DNA of 64,000 nucleotides, taken from positions 248,001 to 312,000 of the forward strand of contig NZ_JASERL010000007.1 in assembly GCF_030766935.1 (NCBI RefSeq), written 5' to 3'. Positions 44,430-51,773 of the stretch are shown here, in pieces; the stretch's first letter is position 1; the number at the start of each line of letters is the position of its first letter. The stretch comes from Streptomyces sp. KL109B (GTDB lineage Bacteria > Actinomycetota > Actinomycetes > Streptomycetales > Streptomycetaceae). Below the pieces are notes generated by a model, which saw nothing but the letters and a program-made list of their open reading frames with translations, had not been told where the DNA came from and did not search any database. Made by a program: the position numbers and the translations under genes.

Positions 44430-45029
44430 GTGTCTGGTTCAGCAACACCCCCGAGCGGTTCGTCGGCCCAGTGGCCGCCCTACGGCCACGGCCAGGGGCG
44501 GGGCCACCAGGCAGGCATGGGCGACGACGGGTCGCAGAACCGGTACAACTTCCCGTCCTCCCCGTCCTCCTCGGGCCATGCCCGGCCGACCCGGCAGCCC
44601 GGTCCCTACGACCAGCCGCCCGCGCCCCGCATCCAGCCCGTGCAGCCGCAGCCGCGCCCCGACGCGAATCCCGCACCCGCAGCGAAGAACAACCCCCTGG
44701 TGCGCCCGTACGCCATGACGGGCGGCCGCACCAGGCCGCGCTACCAGCTCGCCATCGAGGCCCTGGTCCACACGACAGCGCAGCCGCACCAATTGCAGGG
44801 CCAACTGCCCGAGCACCAGCGGATCTGCAATCTGTGCCGAGAGATCAAGTCGGTGGCCGAGATCTCGGCCCTCCTGACGATCCCCCTCGGTGTGGCCAGG
44901 ATCCTCGTCGCCGACCTCGCGGAGGCGGGACTGGTCGCGATCCATCAGCCCGGCGGCGACGAGAGCGCCGGCGGCCAGCCAGACGTGACATTGCTCGAAA
45001 GGGTGCTCAGTGGACTTCGCAAGCTCTAG
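44430..45029 (+). CDS. cvnC: Second conservon DUF742 protein CvnC
   Basis: A 199-residue DUF742 protein. The C-terminal 115 residues match the first CvnC (NNPLVRPYAMTGGRTRPRYQ; CNLCREIKSVAEISALLTIPLGVARILVADLAEAGLV), but it has an extra N-terminal 80 residues rich in Ser, Pro, Gln and Gly. GTG at 44430 with GGAGGA eight bases upstream. The last 20 bases overlap cvnD. Confidence 0.95.
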   Translation: MSGSATPPSGSSAQWPPYGHGQGRGHQAGMGDDGSQNRYNFPSSPSSSGHARPTRQPGPYDQPPAPRIQPVQPQPRPDANPAPAAKNNPLVRPYAMTGGRTRPRYQLAIEALVHTTAQPHQLQGQLPEHQRICNLCREIKSVAEISALLTIPLGVARILVADLAEAGLVAIHQPGGDESAGGQPDVTLLERVLSGLRKL

Positions 45030-45600
45030 CGGAGGGCCGGCTGCTCCAAGCCGTTCCACCACATCGGCGAAGATCGTGGTGGCAGGTGGTTTCGGCGTCG
45101 GCAAGACGACGTTCGTGGGCGCCGTCTCCGAGATCAACCCGCTGCGCACCGAGGCCGTCATGACGTCCGCGTCGGCGGGCATCGACGACCTGACCCACAC
45201 CGGGGACAAGACGACCACGACGGTCGCCATGGACTTCGGCCGCATCACGCTCGACCAGGACCTGATCCTCTACCTCTTCGGTACGCCGGGCCAGGACCGC
45301 TTCTGGTTCATGTGGGACGACCTGGTGCGCGGCGCGATCGGCGCGGTCGTCCTCGTCGACACCCGCCGCCTCGCCGACTGCTTCCCGGCGGTCGACTACT
45401 TCGAGAACTCGGGCCTGCCGTTCGTCATCGCCCTCAACGGCTTCGACGGGCAGCAGCCGTACAACCCGGACGAGGTGCGGGAGGCGCTGCAGATCGGTCC
45501 TGATACGCCGATCATCACGACGGACGCGCGGCATCGGGCCGATGCGAAGTCGACGCTCATCACTTTGGTGGAGCATGCGTTGATGGCGCGGCTGCGGTAG
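45010..45600 (+). CDS. cvnD: Second conservon Ras-like GTPase CvnD
   Basis: A 196-residue GTPase, close to identical to the first CvnD from the P-loop (GGFGVGKTTFVGAVSEI) to NGFDGQQPY; the first 18 residues and the C-terminal stretch differ more. Codon choice in its last 40 codons is much less GC-extreme (cat, gat, ttg, act) than in the other copy, whereas 45224-45449 is almost base-for-base the same. GTG at 45010 inside cvnC. Nothing follows as an obvious conservon P450. Confidence 0.96.
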   Translation: MDFASSSGGPAAPSRSTTSAKIVVAGGFGVGKTTFVGAVSEINPLRTEAVMTSASAGIDDLTHTGDKTTTTVAMDFGRITLDQDLILYLFGTPGQDRFWFMWDDLVRGAIGAVVLVDTRRLADCFPAVDYFENSGLPFVIALNGFDGQQPYNPDEVREALQIGPDTPIITTDARHRADAKSTLITLVEHALMARLR

Positions 45601-45729
45601 CCACGCACAGCTGACGCAGAACCCCTCGGACGAAAGGGCTCATTCCTTGCGGAGTGGGCCCTTTCGGCATGTGCCACTGCCACAATGAGCCCAGTCCGGG
45701 CTCGGGGGAGGGCTTCGGGGGAGGCTGCT

Positions 45730-48700
45730 ATGAGCGTGGAAGCGGCGGCGATCGCACTCGGCCGGGTGGTGGTGAACCGAGCCCTGGGCCGCTGGCTGGC
45801 CGGGCGGCGGCGAGAACGGGAAACCCGGTCGGATCTGAGCGAGCTGGTGCGCGCCCAGGTGCCGGACGTGCTCGAGCGGCGCGCTGTGAAGCGGCAGTTC
45901 GAGCAGATGGGGGACGCCGTGGCAGCACGTCTCAAGCCGCTGCTCGCCCACGAGTTCCGCGATCTGTCCCCCGCGGGACGACAGCTCGCGCTCGACGCCG
46001 TCACCGACGCCTTCGTCCACGCCGACCTCTCCGACGCGGTGGTCATCGGCTCCGACGCCGACCCCGCGGAACTGGCCAGGGCCATCCGCCGCGCACGTCC
46101 CGCCCCGTCCGGCTTCGACGAGGCGACGGCCCGGTTCCACGAGCTGGTGTTCACGGAGTGCTGCGACTGTTACGTACGCATCCTGCAGCGCCTGCCCGTC
46201 TTCACCGAGCGGGTGGTCAGCGAGCTACTCAAGCGCACCACGTCACTGGGCAGCGAGATCACCCGGGTTCTGGAGCGGCTCCCGGCCCGTTCGCTGTACG
46301 CACCGGAGGGCTCCGGTCTCGACGCGGCGTTCCGCCGCGAGTACCTGGAGCTGGTCGGCAACTCCCTGGACGAGATGGAGCTGTTCAGCTTCTCCGCGCG
46401 GACGGTACCCAGGGTGCGGCTCTCACTGGCGTACGTCAGTCTGCGGGCCCGCGACGAGCAGGGGGCGGCCGGGGAGCGGCCCGGACGTTCCGTGCGCAGC
46501 GGAGCCGGGGACTGGGTGGAGAGCGAGGAGGACGGGCGCGCGTCGAACGTCGAGTCGGCTCTGCGCTCCCGGCCTCGGATCCTGTTGCGCGGTGAGGCGG
46601 GCTCCGGCAAGACGACCCTGCTGCGCTGGCTGGCGGTTACCGCGGCGCGCGCCGGGTTCACCGGGGAACTGGCCGCCTGGAACGGCCTCGTGCCGGCGTT
46701 CGTGAAGCTGCGCCGCTACGCGGGCCGCCCGCTGCCCCGCCCCGAGGAGCTGCTCGACTCCGTGGCCGACCCGATCACCGGTCACATGCCGGCCGCGTGG
46801 ATGGACCGCCAGCTCGCCGACAAGCAGGTGCTCCTGCTGGTGGACGGCGTGGACGAACTGCTCGCCGAGGACCGGTCGAAGGTCCGCGACTGGCTGCGGA
46901 ACCTCCTGCTCGCCTATCCGGACACCCGCGTGGTCGTGACGTCCCGGCCGGCCGCCGCGCACTGGGACTGGCTGCGCGCCCAACGCTTCGAGGCTCTCAG
47001 GCTGAACCGGATGCGCCCCTCCGACCTGGTGACCTTCGTCCGGCAGTGGCACGAGGCGATCGGGGCGAGCGGCGGCGATCTGCCCTGCCCGGCCGACGAT
47101 CTGCCCTTCTACGAACGGTCGTTGCTGGTCAAGCTCCAGGATCGCGCCCACCTCCAGGCGCTCGTCGGCACTCCCCTGCTCGCGGCTCTGCTGTGCGCCC
47201 TGCACCTCGACCGGCACCGCGAACTGCCGCCCAACCGCATGGAGTTGTACCGGATCGCCCTGGAGACCCTGGTGCAGCGGCGGGACGCGGAGCGAGGCGT
47301 GCCGATGGCGAGCCTGCTGCCGCTGAGCCTCACCGACAAGCTGCACATTCTCCAGGCCCTGGCATGGCGGCTCTCCGACAACAACCGCAGTGAGATCACC
47401 CTCGGTGTGGCGGCCGAGCACGTGGCCCTGGTGATGCGCTCGATGCGCCACCTAGACGGCCTCGACCACCGGGCCGTCCTCGACCAGTTGCTGGAACGGT
47501 CCGGGGTGCTGCGTTCACCGGCCGAGGGCTGGGTCGACTTCACGCACCGCTCGTTCCAGGAGTATCTGGCCGCCGCCGAGACCGCCGCGCAGGACCGGAT
47601 GGGCAATCTGGTCGAGCGGGCGCATCTGGACCTGTGGCGGGAGACGGTGGTGATGGCGGCGGGCCACGCCAATCAGCGCCAGCGCGTCGAACTGGTCGGC
47701 GGGGTCCTGGACCGGGCGGACACGGAGCCGCGGCACCGCCGTGCACTGCGGCTGCTGGCGGCCGCGTGCCTGGAGACCATGACGACGGTTCCCACGGATC
47801 TCGTGCACCGGCTCGACCACGCCCAGGTCGCCCTGCTGCCACCGCGCCGCACCTCTCACGCCACCTCGCTCGCCACGATCGGAGCGCCCCTCCTGCGCAG
47901 CCTTCCCTACTCGCTCGACGGCATCACGGTGGGGGCAGCCGCGGCCACGGTCCGCACCGCCGCGCTCATCGGCGGCCCGACCGCCCTCGATCGTCTTGCC
48001 GCGTACGCCAAGGACCCGCGCCCCAGGGTGCACGCGGCGCTCGCTGCCGCCTGGGAGTACTTCGACGCGTACGAGTACGCGCAGCACGTCCTGACCGCCC
48101 TCCCACTGGAGCGGACCTGGCTCTCCCTGACCCACCCCGCCCAGTGGACGGAGCTGTTGCGGCTGCGGAAGGCCCGGCGGATCGCCGTGCAGTACCCCAT
48201 CCGTCGCGGCCTTGCCGCGAGCCGCGCGCTCGGCGAACTGGATTGGCTCTGGCTCCCGTCGCTCCGCGAGGAGAACGACCTCTCGCCGTTGCGCGAGCGC
48301 ACGACGCTGCGGAACCTGTCGCTGTGGGGCGACATGCCGCTGCCGGATGTCTCGCCGGTGGCCGCGCTTCCCGACCTGATGAACTTCCAACTGCAGGACT
48401 GGCACGGGTTGCCGCATCCCACCGACATCCCGCTGGCGGCCGGACTGAAAGGGCTGGGACTCGGCCGGTTCGCGGCCGGTACGGACCTGTCGCCGCTGCT
48501 CGCACCGCGCGAGCTGGACTTCCTGCTGCTGCAGGGCGACGGCCGGCCCGTGGGACTCGACGGTCTGTGTGCCACACAGCCAGGGTTGGGCGCGCTGATC
48601 CTCGACGGCTTCGACCTCAGCCACTGGCTGTACACCGACGGAGCGCTGCCGCTGAAGCTGACCCGGCTGGATCTGCGTGGGTGCGTCGTCCCGCAGGACC

Positions 48701-48900
48701 TGAGCCGGGTCGCCGCGCTTCCTCGGCTGCGCGAATTCCTCCTGTACGACTGTCGGCCGACTCGCGGCGACAGCACTGCGACTCTCTCCACGCTCGCCCG
48801 CGCCCCGGGCCGACGCTCCCTGACGGTGCGCGTCATCGGCACGACGCCGCTGCGCGCCCCCGAATCGCCCGTTCCCGGCATCCGCCTGCGACGCGTGTGA
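45730..48900 (+). CDS. NACHT-domain STAND ATPase with N-terminal helical and C-terminal LRR-like regions
   Basis: A 1056-residue STAND NTPase. Residues 1-250 are an alpha-helical N-terminal region (ALGRVVVNRALGRWLAGRRRERETRSDL and onward) resembling NACHT N-terminal helical modules. The NACHT core has Walker A GEAGSGKTTLLRW at 288, Walker B LLLVDGVDEL at 368 and sensor VVVTSRPAA around 398. The NACHT winged-helix motif FTHRSFQEYLAA is at 604. Residues of about 800-1030 hold leucine-rich repeat-like units (LRNLSLWGDMPLPDV, LTRLDLRGCVVPQDL). Bacterial NACHT proteins of this build include anti-phage sensors that cause abortive infection. The ATG at 45730 has GGAGG six bases upstream. It lies as a single gene between the conservon and accE, which suggests accessory insertion. 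The effector part, if any, is the N-terminal region, and its activity is unknown. Confidence 0.92.
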   Translation: MSVEAAAIALGRVVVNRALGRWLAGRRRERETRSDLSELVRAQVPDVLERRAVKRQFEQMGDAVAARLKPLLAHEFRDLSPAGRQLALDAVTDAFVHADLSDAVVIGSDADPAELARAIRRARPAPSGFDEATARFHELVFTECCDCYVRILQRLPVFTERVVSELLKRTTSLGSEITRVLERLPARSLYAPEGSGLDAAFRREYLELVGNSLDEMELFSFSARTVPRVRLSLAYVSLRARDEQGAAGERPGRSVRSGAGDWVESEEDGRASNVESALRSRPRILLRGEAGSGKTTLLRWLAVTAARAGFTGELAAWNGLVPAFVKLRRYAGRPLPRPEELLDSVADPITGHMPAAWMDRQLADKQVLLLVDGVDELLAEDRSKVRDWLRNLLLAYPDTRVVVTSRPAAAHWDWLRAQRFEALRLNRMRPSDLVTFVRQWHEAIGASGGDLPCPADDLPFYERSLLVKLQDRAHLQALVGTPLLAALLCALHLDRHRELPPNRMELYRIALETLVQRRDAERGVPMASLLPLSLTDKLHILQALAWRLSDNNRSEITLGVAAEHVALVMRSMRHLDGLDHRAVLDQLLERSGVLRSPAEGWVDFTHRSFQEYLAAAETAAQDRMGNLVERAHLDLWRETVVMAAGHANQRQRVELVGGVLDRADTEPRHRRALRLLAAACLETMTTVPTDLVHRLDHAQVALLPPRRTSHATSLATIGAPLLRSLPYSLDGITVGAAAATVRTAALIGGPTALDRLAAYAKDPRPRVHAALAAAWEYFDAYEYAQHVLTALPLERTWLSLTHPAQWTELLRLRKARRIAVQYPIRRGLAASRALGELDWLWLPSLREENDLSPLRERTTLRNLSLWGDMPLPDVSPVAALPDLMNFQLQDWHGLPHPTDIPLAAGLKGLGLGRFAAGTDLSPLLAPRELDFLLLQGDGRPVGLDGLCATQPGLGALILDGFDLSHWLYTDGALPLKLTRLDLRGCVVPQDLSRVAALPRLREFLLYDCRPTRGDSTATLSTLARAPGRRSLTVRVIGTTPLRAPESPVPGIRLRRV

Positions 48901-48915
48901 GCGTGTCCGGGTACG

Positions 48916-48949
48916 CCGAGGGCCGGGCCCTCACGGACCCGGCCCTCGG
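48916..48949. terminator. Shared terminator of the NACHT gene and accE
   Basis: CCGAGGGCCGGG / CCCGGCCCTCGG, a 12-base perfect stem with a ten-base loop, between two convergent genes that stop at 48900 and 48957. Confidence 0.8.
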
Positions 48950-48956
48950 TGGAAGC

Positions 48957-49151
48957 TCAACGCCAGCTGTGCGGCGCCCGGAACCCCGGCTCCCGCTCCA
49001 GGCGGCGCCACCCCGCACGGGTCTGGCGCTTGGCGTGGTGCGAAGGCGCTTCGGGGGTGGCGGAGGCGCGGGCGATGAGGATCGCGGTGATGGCCGCGAC
49101 TTCCTCGGGCTCGGCGTGGCCCTTCTCGACACGGATGTCAGGCGTGGACAT
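48957..49151 (-). CDS. accE: Acyl-CoA carboxylase epsilon subunit
   Basis: A 64-residue acidic-then-basic protein: STPDIRVEKGHAEPEEVAAITAILIARA, then a basic tail RAGWRRLEREPGF. This is the actinobacterial epsilon subunit, which stabilises the alpha-beta carboxylase complex and raises its activity. ATG at 49151, 28 bases after the accB stop codon. In Streptomyces the accB-accE pair has been characterised with the AccA biotin subunit encoded elsewhere. Confidence 0.92.
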   Translation of the reverse strand: MSTPDIRVEKGHAEPEEVAAITAILIARASATPEAPSHHAKRQTRAGWRRLEREPGFRAPHSWR

Positions 49152-49179
49152 GTGGCAGGTCTCCTACGACTCGTGGCCG

Positions 49180-50775
49180 CTACTGCGGGGGGTTGCCGTG
49201 CTTGCGGGACGGCAGGTCGGCGTGCTTGGTGCGCAGCATCGCCAGGGACTTGATCAGCACCTCACGCGTCTCGGCGGGGTCGATCACGTCGTCGACCAGG
49301 CCGCGCTCGGCCGCGTAGTACGGGTGCATCAGCTCGGACTTGTACTCCTTGACCATCTTCTGGCGCATGGCCTCGGGGTCCTCGGCCTCGGCGATCTGCT
49401 TGCGGAAGATGACGTTGGCGGCGCCCTCGGCGCCCATGACCGCGATCTCGTTGGTCGGCCAGGCGTAGGTGAGGTCGGCGCCGATGGACTGGGAGTCCAT
49501 GACGATGTACGCGCCGCCGTACGCCTTGCGCAGGATCAGCGAGATGCGGGGCACGGTGGCGTTGCAGTACGCGTACAGCAGCTTGGCGCCGTGCCGGATG
49601 ATCCCGCCGTGCTCCTGGTCGACCCCCGGCAGGAAGCCGGGGACGTCGAGCAGGGTCACGATGGGGATATTGAAAGCGTCGCACATCTGGACGAAGCGGG
49701 CAGCCTTTTCGGACGCCTCGATGTCCAGGACGCCCGCGAGGGCCTGCGGCTGGTTGGCGACGATGCCGACGACCTGGCCGTCGAGGCGGGCGAGGGCGCA
49801 GATGATGTTGCGGGCCCAGCGCTCGTGGACCTCCAGGTAGTCGCCGTCGTCGACGAGCTCCTCGATGACCTTGGTCATGTCGTACGGGCGGTTGCCGTCG
49901 GCCGGGACCAGGTCCAGCAGGACGTCACCGCGCCGGTCCGCCGGGTCGTCGGACTCGACGGTCGGCGGGTTCTCGCGGTTGTTCTGCGGGAGCAGGGAGA
50001 GCAGGTAGCGGACTTCGGCGAGGCAGGTCTCCTCGTCGTCGTACGCGAAGTGCGAGACGCCACTCGTCTCGGCGTGCACGTCGGCGCCGCCGAGGCCGTT
50101 CTGCGTGATGTTCTCGCCGGTCACGGCCTTGACCACGTCCGGGCCCGTGATGAACATCTGCGAGGTGTCGCGGACCATGAACACGAAGTCCGTCAGCGCC
50201 GGGCTGTAGGCCGCGCCGCCCGCGCACGGGCCGAGCATCACGGAGATCTGCGGGATGACGCCGGACGCCTTGGTGTTGCGCTGGAAGATGCCGCCGTAGC
50301 CCGCGAGGGCGCTGACGCCCTCCTGGATGCGGGCGCCGGCGCCGTCGTTCAGCGAGACCAGCGGGGCTCCCGCCGCGATGGCCATGTCCATGATCTTGTG
50401 GATCTTCGTGGCGTGCGCCTCGCCCAGCGCGCCGCCGAAGATCCGGAAGTCGTGCGCGTACACGAAGACCGTGCGGCCCTCGACCGTGCCCCAACCCGTG
50501 ATCACACCGTCGGTGTGCGGCTTCTTGGCCTCCAGGCCGAAGCCGGTCGCCCGGTGCCGGCGCAGCTGCTCGACCTCGTTGAACGAACCCTCGTCCAGGA
50601 GCAGCTCGATACGCTCGCGCGCCGTCAGCTTGCCCTTCGCGTGCTGGGCCTCGGTCGCCTTCTCGCTGGGCCCGGCCAGGGCCTGCGCGCGGATCGCGTG
50701 CAGTTCGGCCACGCGCCCGCGGGCGTCGGTGGGCTCGTCTCCCGGGTTCGAGGCGGTGTCGTCCAAAACGGTCAT
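49180..50775 (-). CDS. accB: Acyl-CoA carboxylase beta (carboxyltransferase) subunit
   Basis: A 531-residue carboxyltransferase transferring CO2 from biotin to acetyl-, propionyl- or butyryl-CoA. N-half: LTARERIELLLDEGSF and SLNDGAGARIQEGVSALAGYGGIFQRN (oxyanion hole region), GPCAGGAAYSPALTDFVFMV. C-half: VTLLDVPGFLPGVDQEHGGIIRHGAKLLYAY and ILRKAYGGAYIVMDSQSIGADLTYAWP. The residue in the position that tunes substrate choice lies in the DFVFMV segment; substrate preference should be tested rather than read off. It forms an operon with accE. ATG at 50775 with AAGG upstream. Confidence 0.96.
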   Translation of the reverse strand: MTVLDDTASNPGDEPTDARGRVAELHAIRAQALAGPSEKATEAQHAKGKLTARERIELLLDEGSFNEVEQLRRHRATGFGLEAKKPHTDGVITGWGTVEGRTVFVYAHDFRIFGGALGEAHATKIHKIMDMAIAAGAPLVSLNDGAGARIQEGVSALAGYGGIFQRNTKASGVIPQISVMLGPCAGGAAYSPALTDFVFMVRDTSQMFITGPDVVKAVTGENITQNGLGGADVHAETSGVSHFAYDDEETCLAEVRYLLSLLPQNNRENPPTVESDDPADRRGDVLLDLVPADGNRPYDMTKVIEELVDDGDYLEVHERWARNIICALARLDGQVVGIVANQPQALAGVLDIEASEKAARFVQMCDAFNIPIVTLLDVPGFLPGVDQEHGGIIRHGAKLLYAYCNATVPRISLILRKAYGGAYIVMDSQSIGADLTYAWPTNEIAVMGAEGAANVIFRKQIAEAEDPEAMRQKMVKEYKSELMHPYYAAERGLVDDVIDPAETREVLIKSLAMLRTKHADLPSRKHGNPPQ

Positions 50776-50800
50776 GTAGTGACCTTACGAAGTGCCCATG

Positions 50801-50844
50801 GGAAAACGGTCCGTCGACTCCGTACAGTCTCCGGCCCGTTTTCC
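50801..50844. promoter_or_regulatory. Inverted repeat upstream of accB
   Basis: Nine-base perfect arms GGAAAACGG and CCGTTTTCC are separated by 26 bases, starting 26 bases upstream of the accB ATG. The position would fit an operator or a leader hairpin. The rest of the gene-free stretch up to 51035 shows no further feature. Confidence 0.45.
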
Positions 50845-51035
50845 TGGTAGCCCTGAACAGAACCTTGTCGCCGGAGGGCCGAAGTGACTGCTCAGCACGG
50901 GTCCGGCTTGTAGACGTCGAACAAAGGGGGGTCCTGAGACCCGCCTCACACCGTGGCCGAGACCCCGCGCTCCGCGCACGCCCGAAAGGGCGACCTTGGC
51001 CGCTTCCGGCTGTAATCGAAGAGGCACCCATTGTT

Positions 51036-51103
51036 TGATGTTGAACATTGAACATCATCGCGCTACAGTCGAACCACGTTGATAGTTCAACGTTCAACAT
51101 CAC
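51036..51103 (+). promoter_or_regulatory. yceI promoter with paired inverted operators
   Basis: TGATGTTGAACATTGAACATCA (51036-51057) recurs in reverse orientation at 51080-51102, where the minus strand reads TGATGTTGAACGTTGAAC, then TATCA. Both contain tandem TTGAAC half-sites. TTGAAC at 51041-51046 and TACAGT at 51064-51069 are exactly 17 bases apart, a good -35/-10 pair, so the left operator covers the -35 and the right one lies just past the predicted start of transcription. The pattern points to tight repression, for example by a MarR-type protein; no such gene is in the window. Confidence 0.7.
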
Positions 51104-51141
51104 TCGACCACTCCGCACTCCACGTCCCCAAGGAGCACGTC

Positions 51142-51762
51142 ATGGGCATCTTCGGCCGCAAGAACGAGTCCACCCCCGACACCACCACCGCCGCCGCTGC
51201 CGCCGCACCGGCCGGCGCGGACCTCTCCGCGCTCACCGGCGAGTACACCGTCGACCCCGCGCACACCACGCTCGGCTTCGTCGCCCGGCACGCCATGGTG
51301 ACGAACGTGAAGGGCGGCTTCAGCGACTTCACCGGCTCGCTGCACCTGGACGGCTCGGACCCCGCGAAGTCCACGGCCTCCTTCGACGTACAGATGTCGA
51401 GCATCTCGACCGGCAACGACGACCGTGACGGCCACCTGAAGAGCGCCGACTTCTTCAAGATCGACGAGTTCCCGACGATGACCTTCCGGTCGACCTCCGC
51501 CGAATCGCTCGGTGGCGACGACTACCGCATCACCGGCGATCTGACGATCCTCGGCACCACCAAGCCGATCAGCATCGACCTGGAGTTCAACGGCGTCGCG
51601 AAGGACCCGTTCGGCAACGAGCGCGTCGGCTTCGAGGGCAAGACCGAGATCCTCCGCTCGGAGTGGGGCCTCACCTGGAACGCCGCGCTGGAGACCGGTG
51701 GCGTGCTCATCTCCGACAAGATCAAGCTGAACTTCGACATCTCCGCCATCAAGGAGGCCTGA
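51142..51762 (+). CDS. YceI-family lipid-binding protein
   Basis: A 206-residue protein with a short Ala/Thr-rich head (MGIFGRKNESTPDTTTAAAAA) and a complete YceI beta-barrel: GEYTVDPAHTTLGFVARHAMVTNVKGGFSDFTGSLHLDG, then DGHLKSADFFKIDEFPTMTFRS and ITGDLTILGTTKPISIDLEFNG. YceI barrels bind polyisoprenoid or other long lipids. There is no signal peptide, so this one is likely cytoplasmic. ATG at 51142 with AAGGAG seven bases upstream. It is expressed from the operator-flanked promoter and converges on the lasso exporter. Confidence 0.93.
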   Translation: MGIFGRKNESTPDTTTAAAAAAPAGADLSALTGEYTVDPAHTTLGFVARHAMVTNVKGGFSDFTGSLHLDGSDPAKSTASFDVQMSSISTGNDDRDGHLKSADFFKIDEFPTMTFRSTSAESLGGDDYRITGDLTILGTTKPISIDLEFNGVAKDPFGNERVGFEGKTEILRSEWGLTWNAALETGGVLISDKIKLNFDISAIKEA

Positions 51763-51773
51763 ACCGGCCTTCT

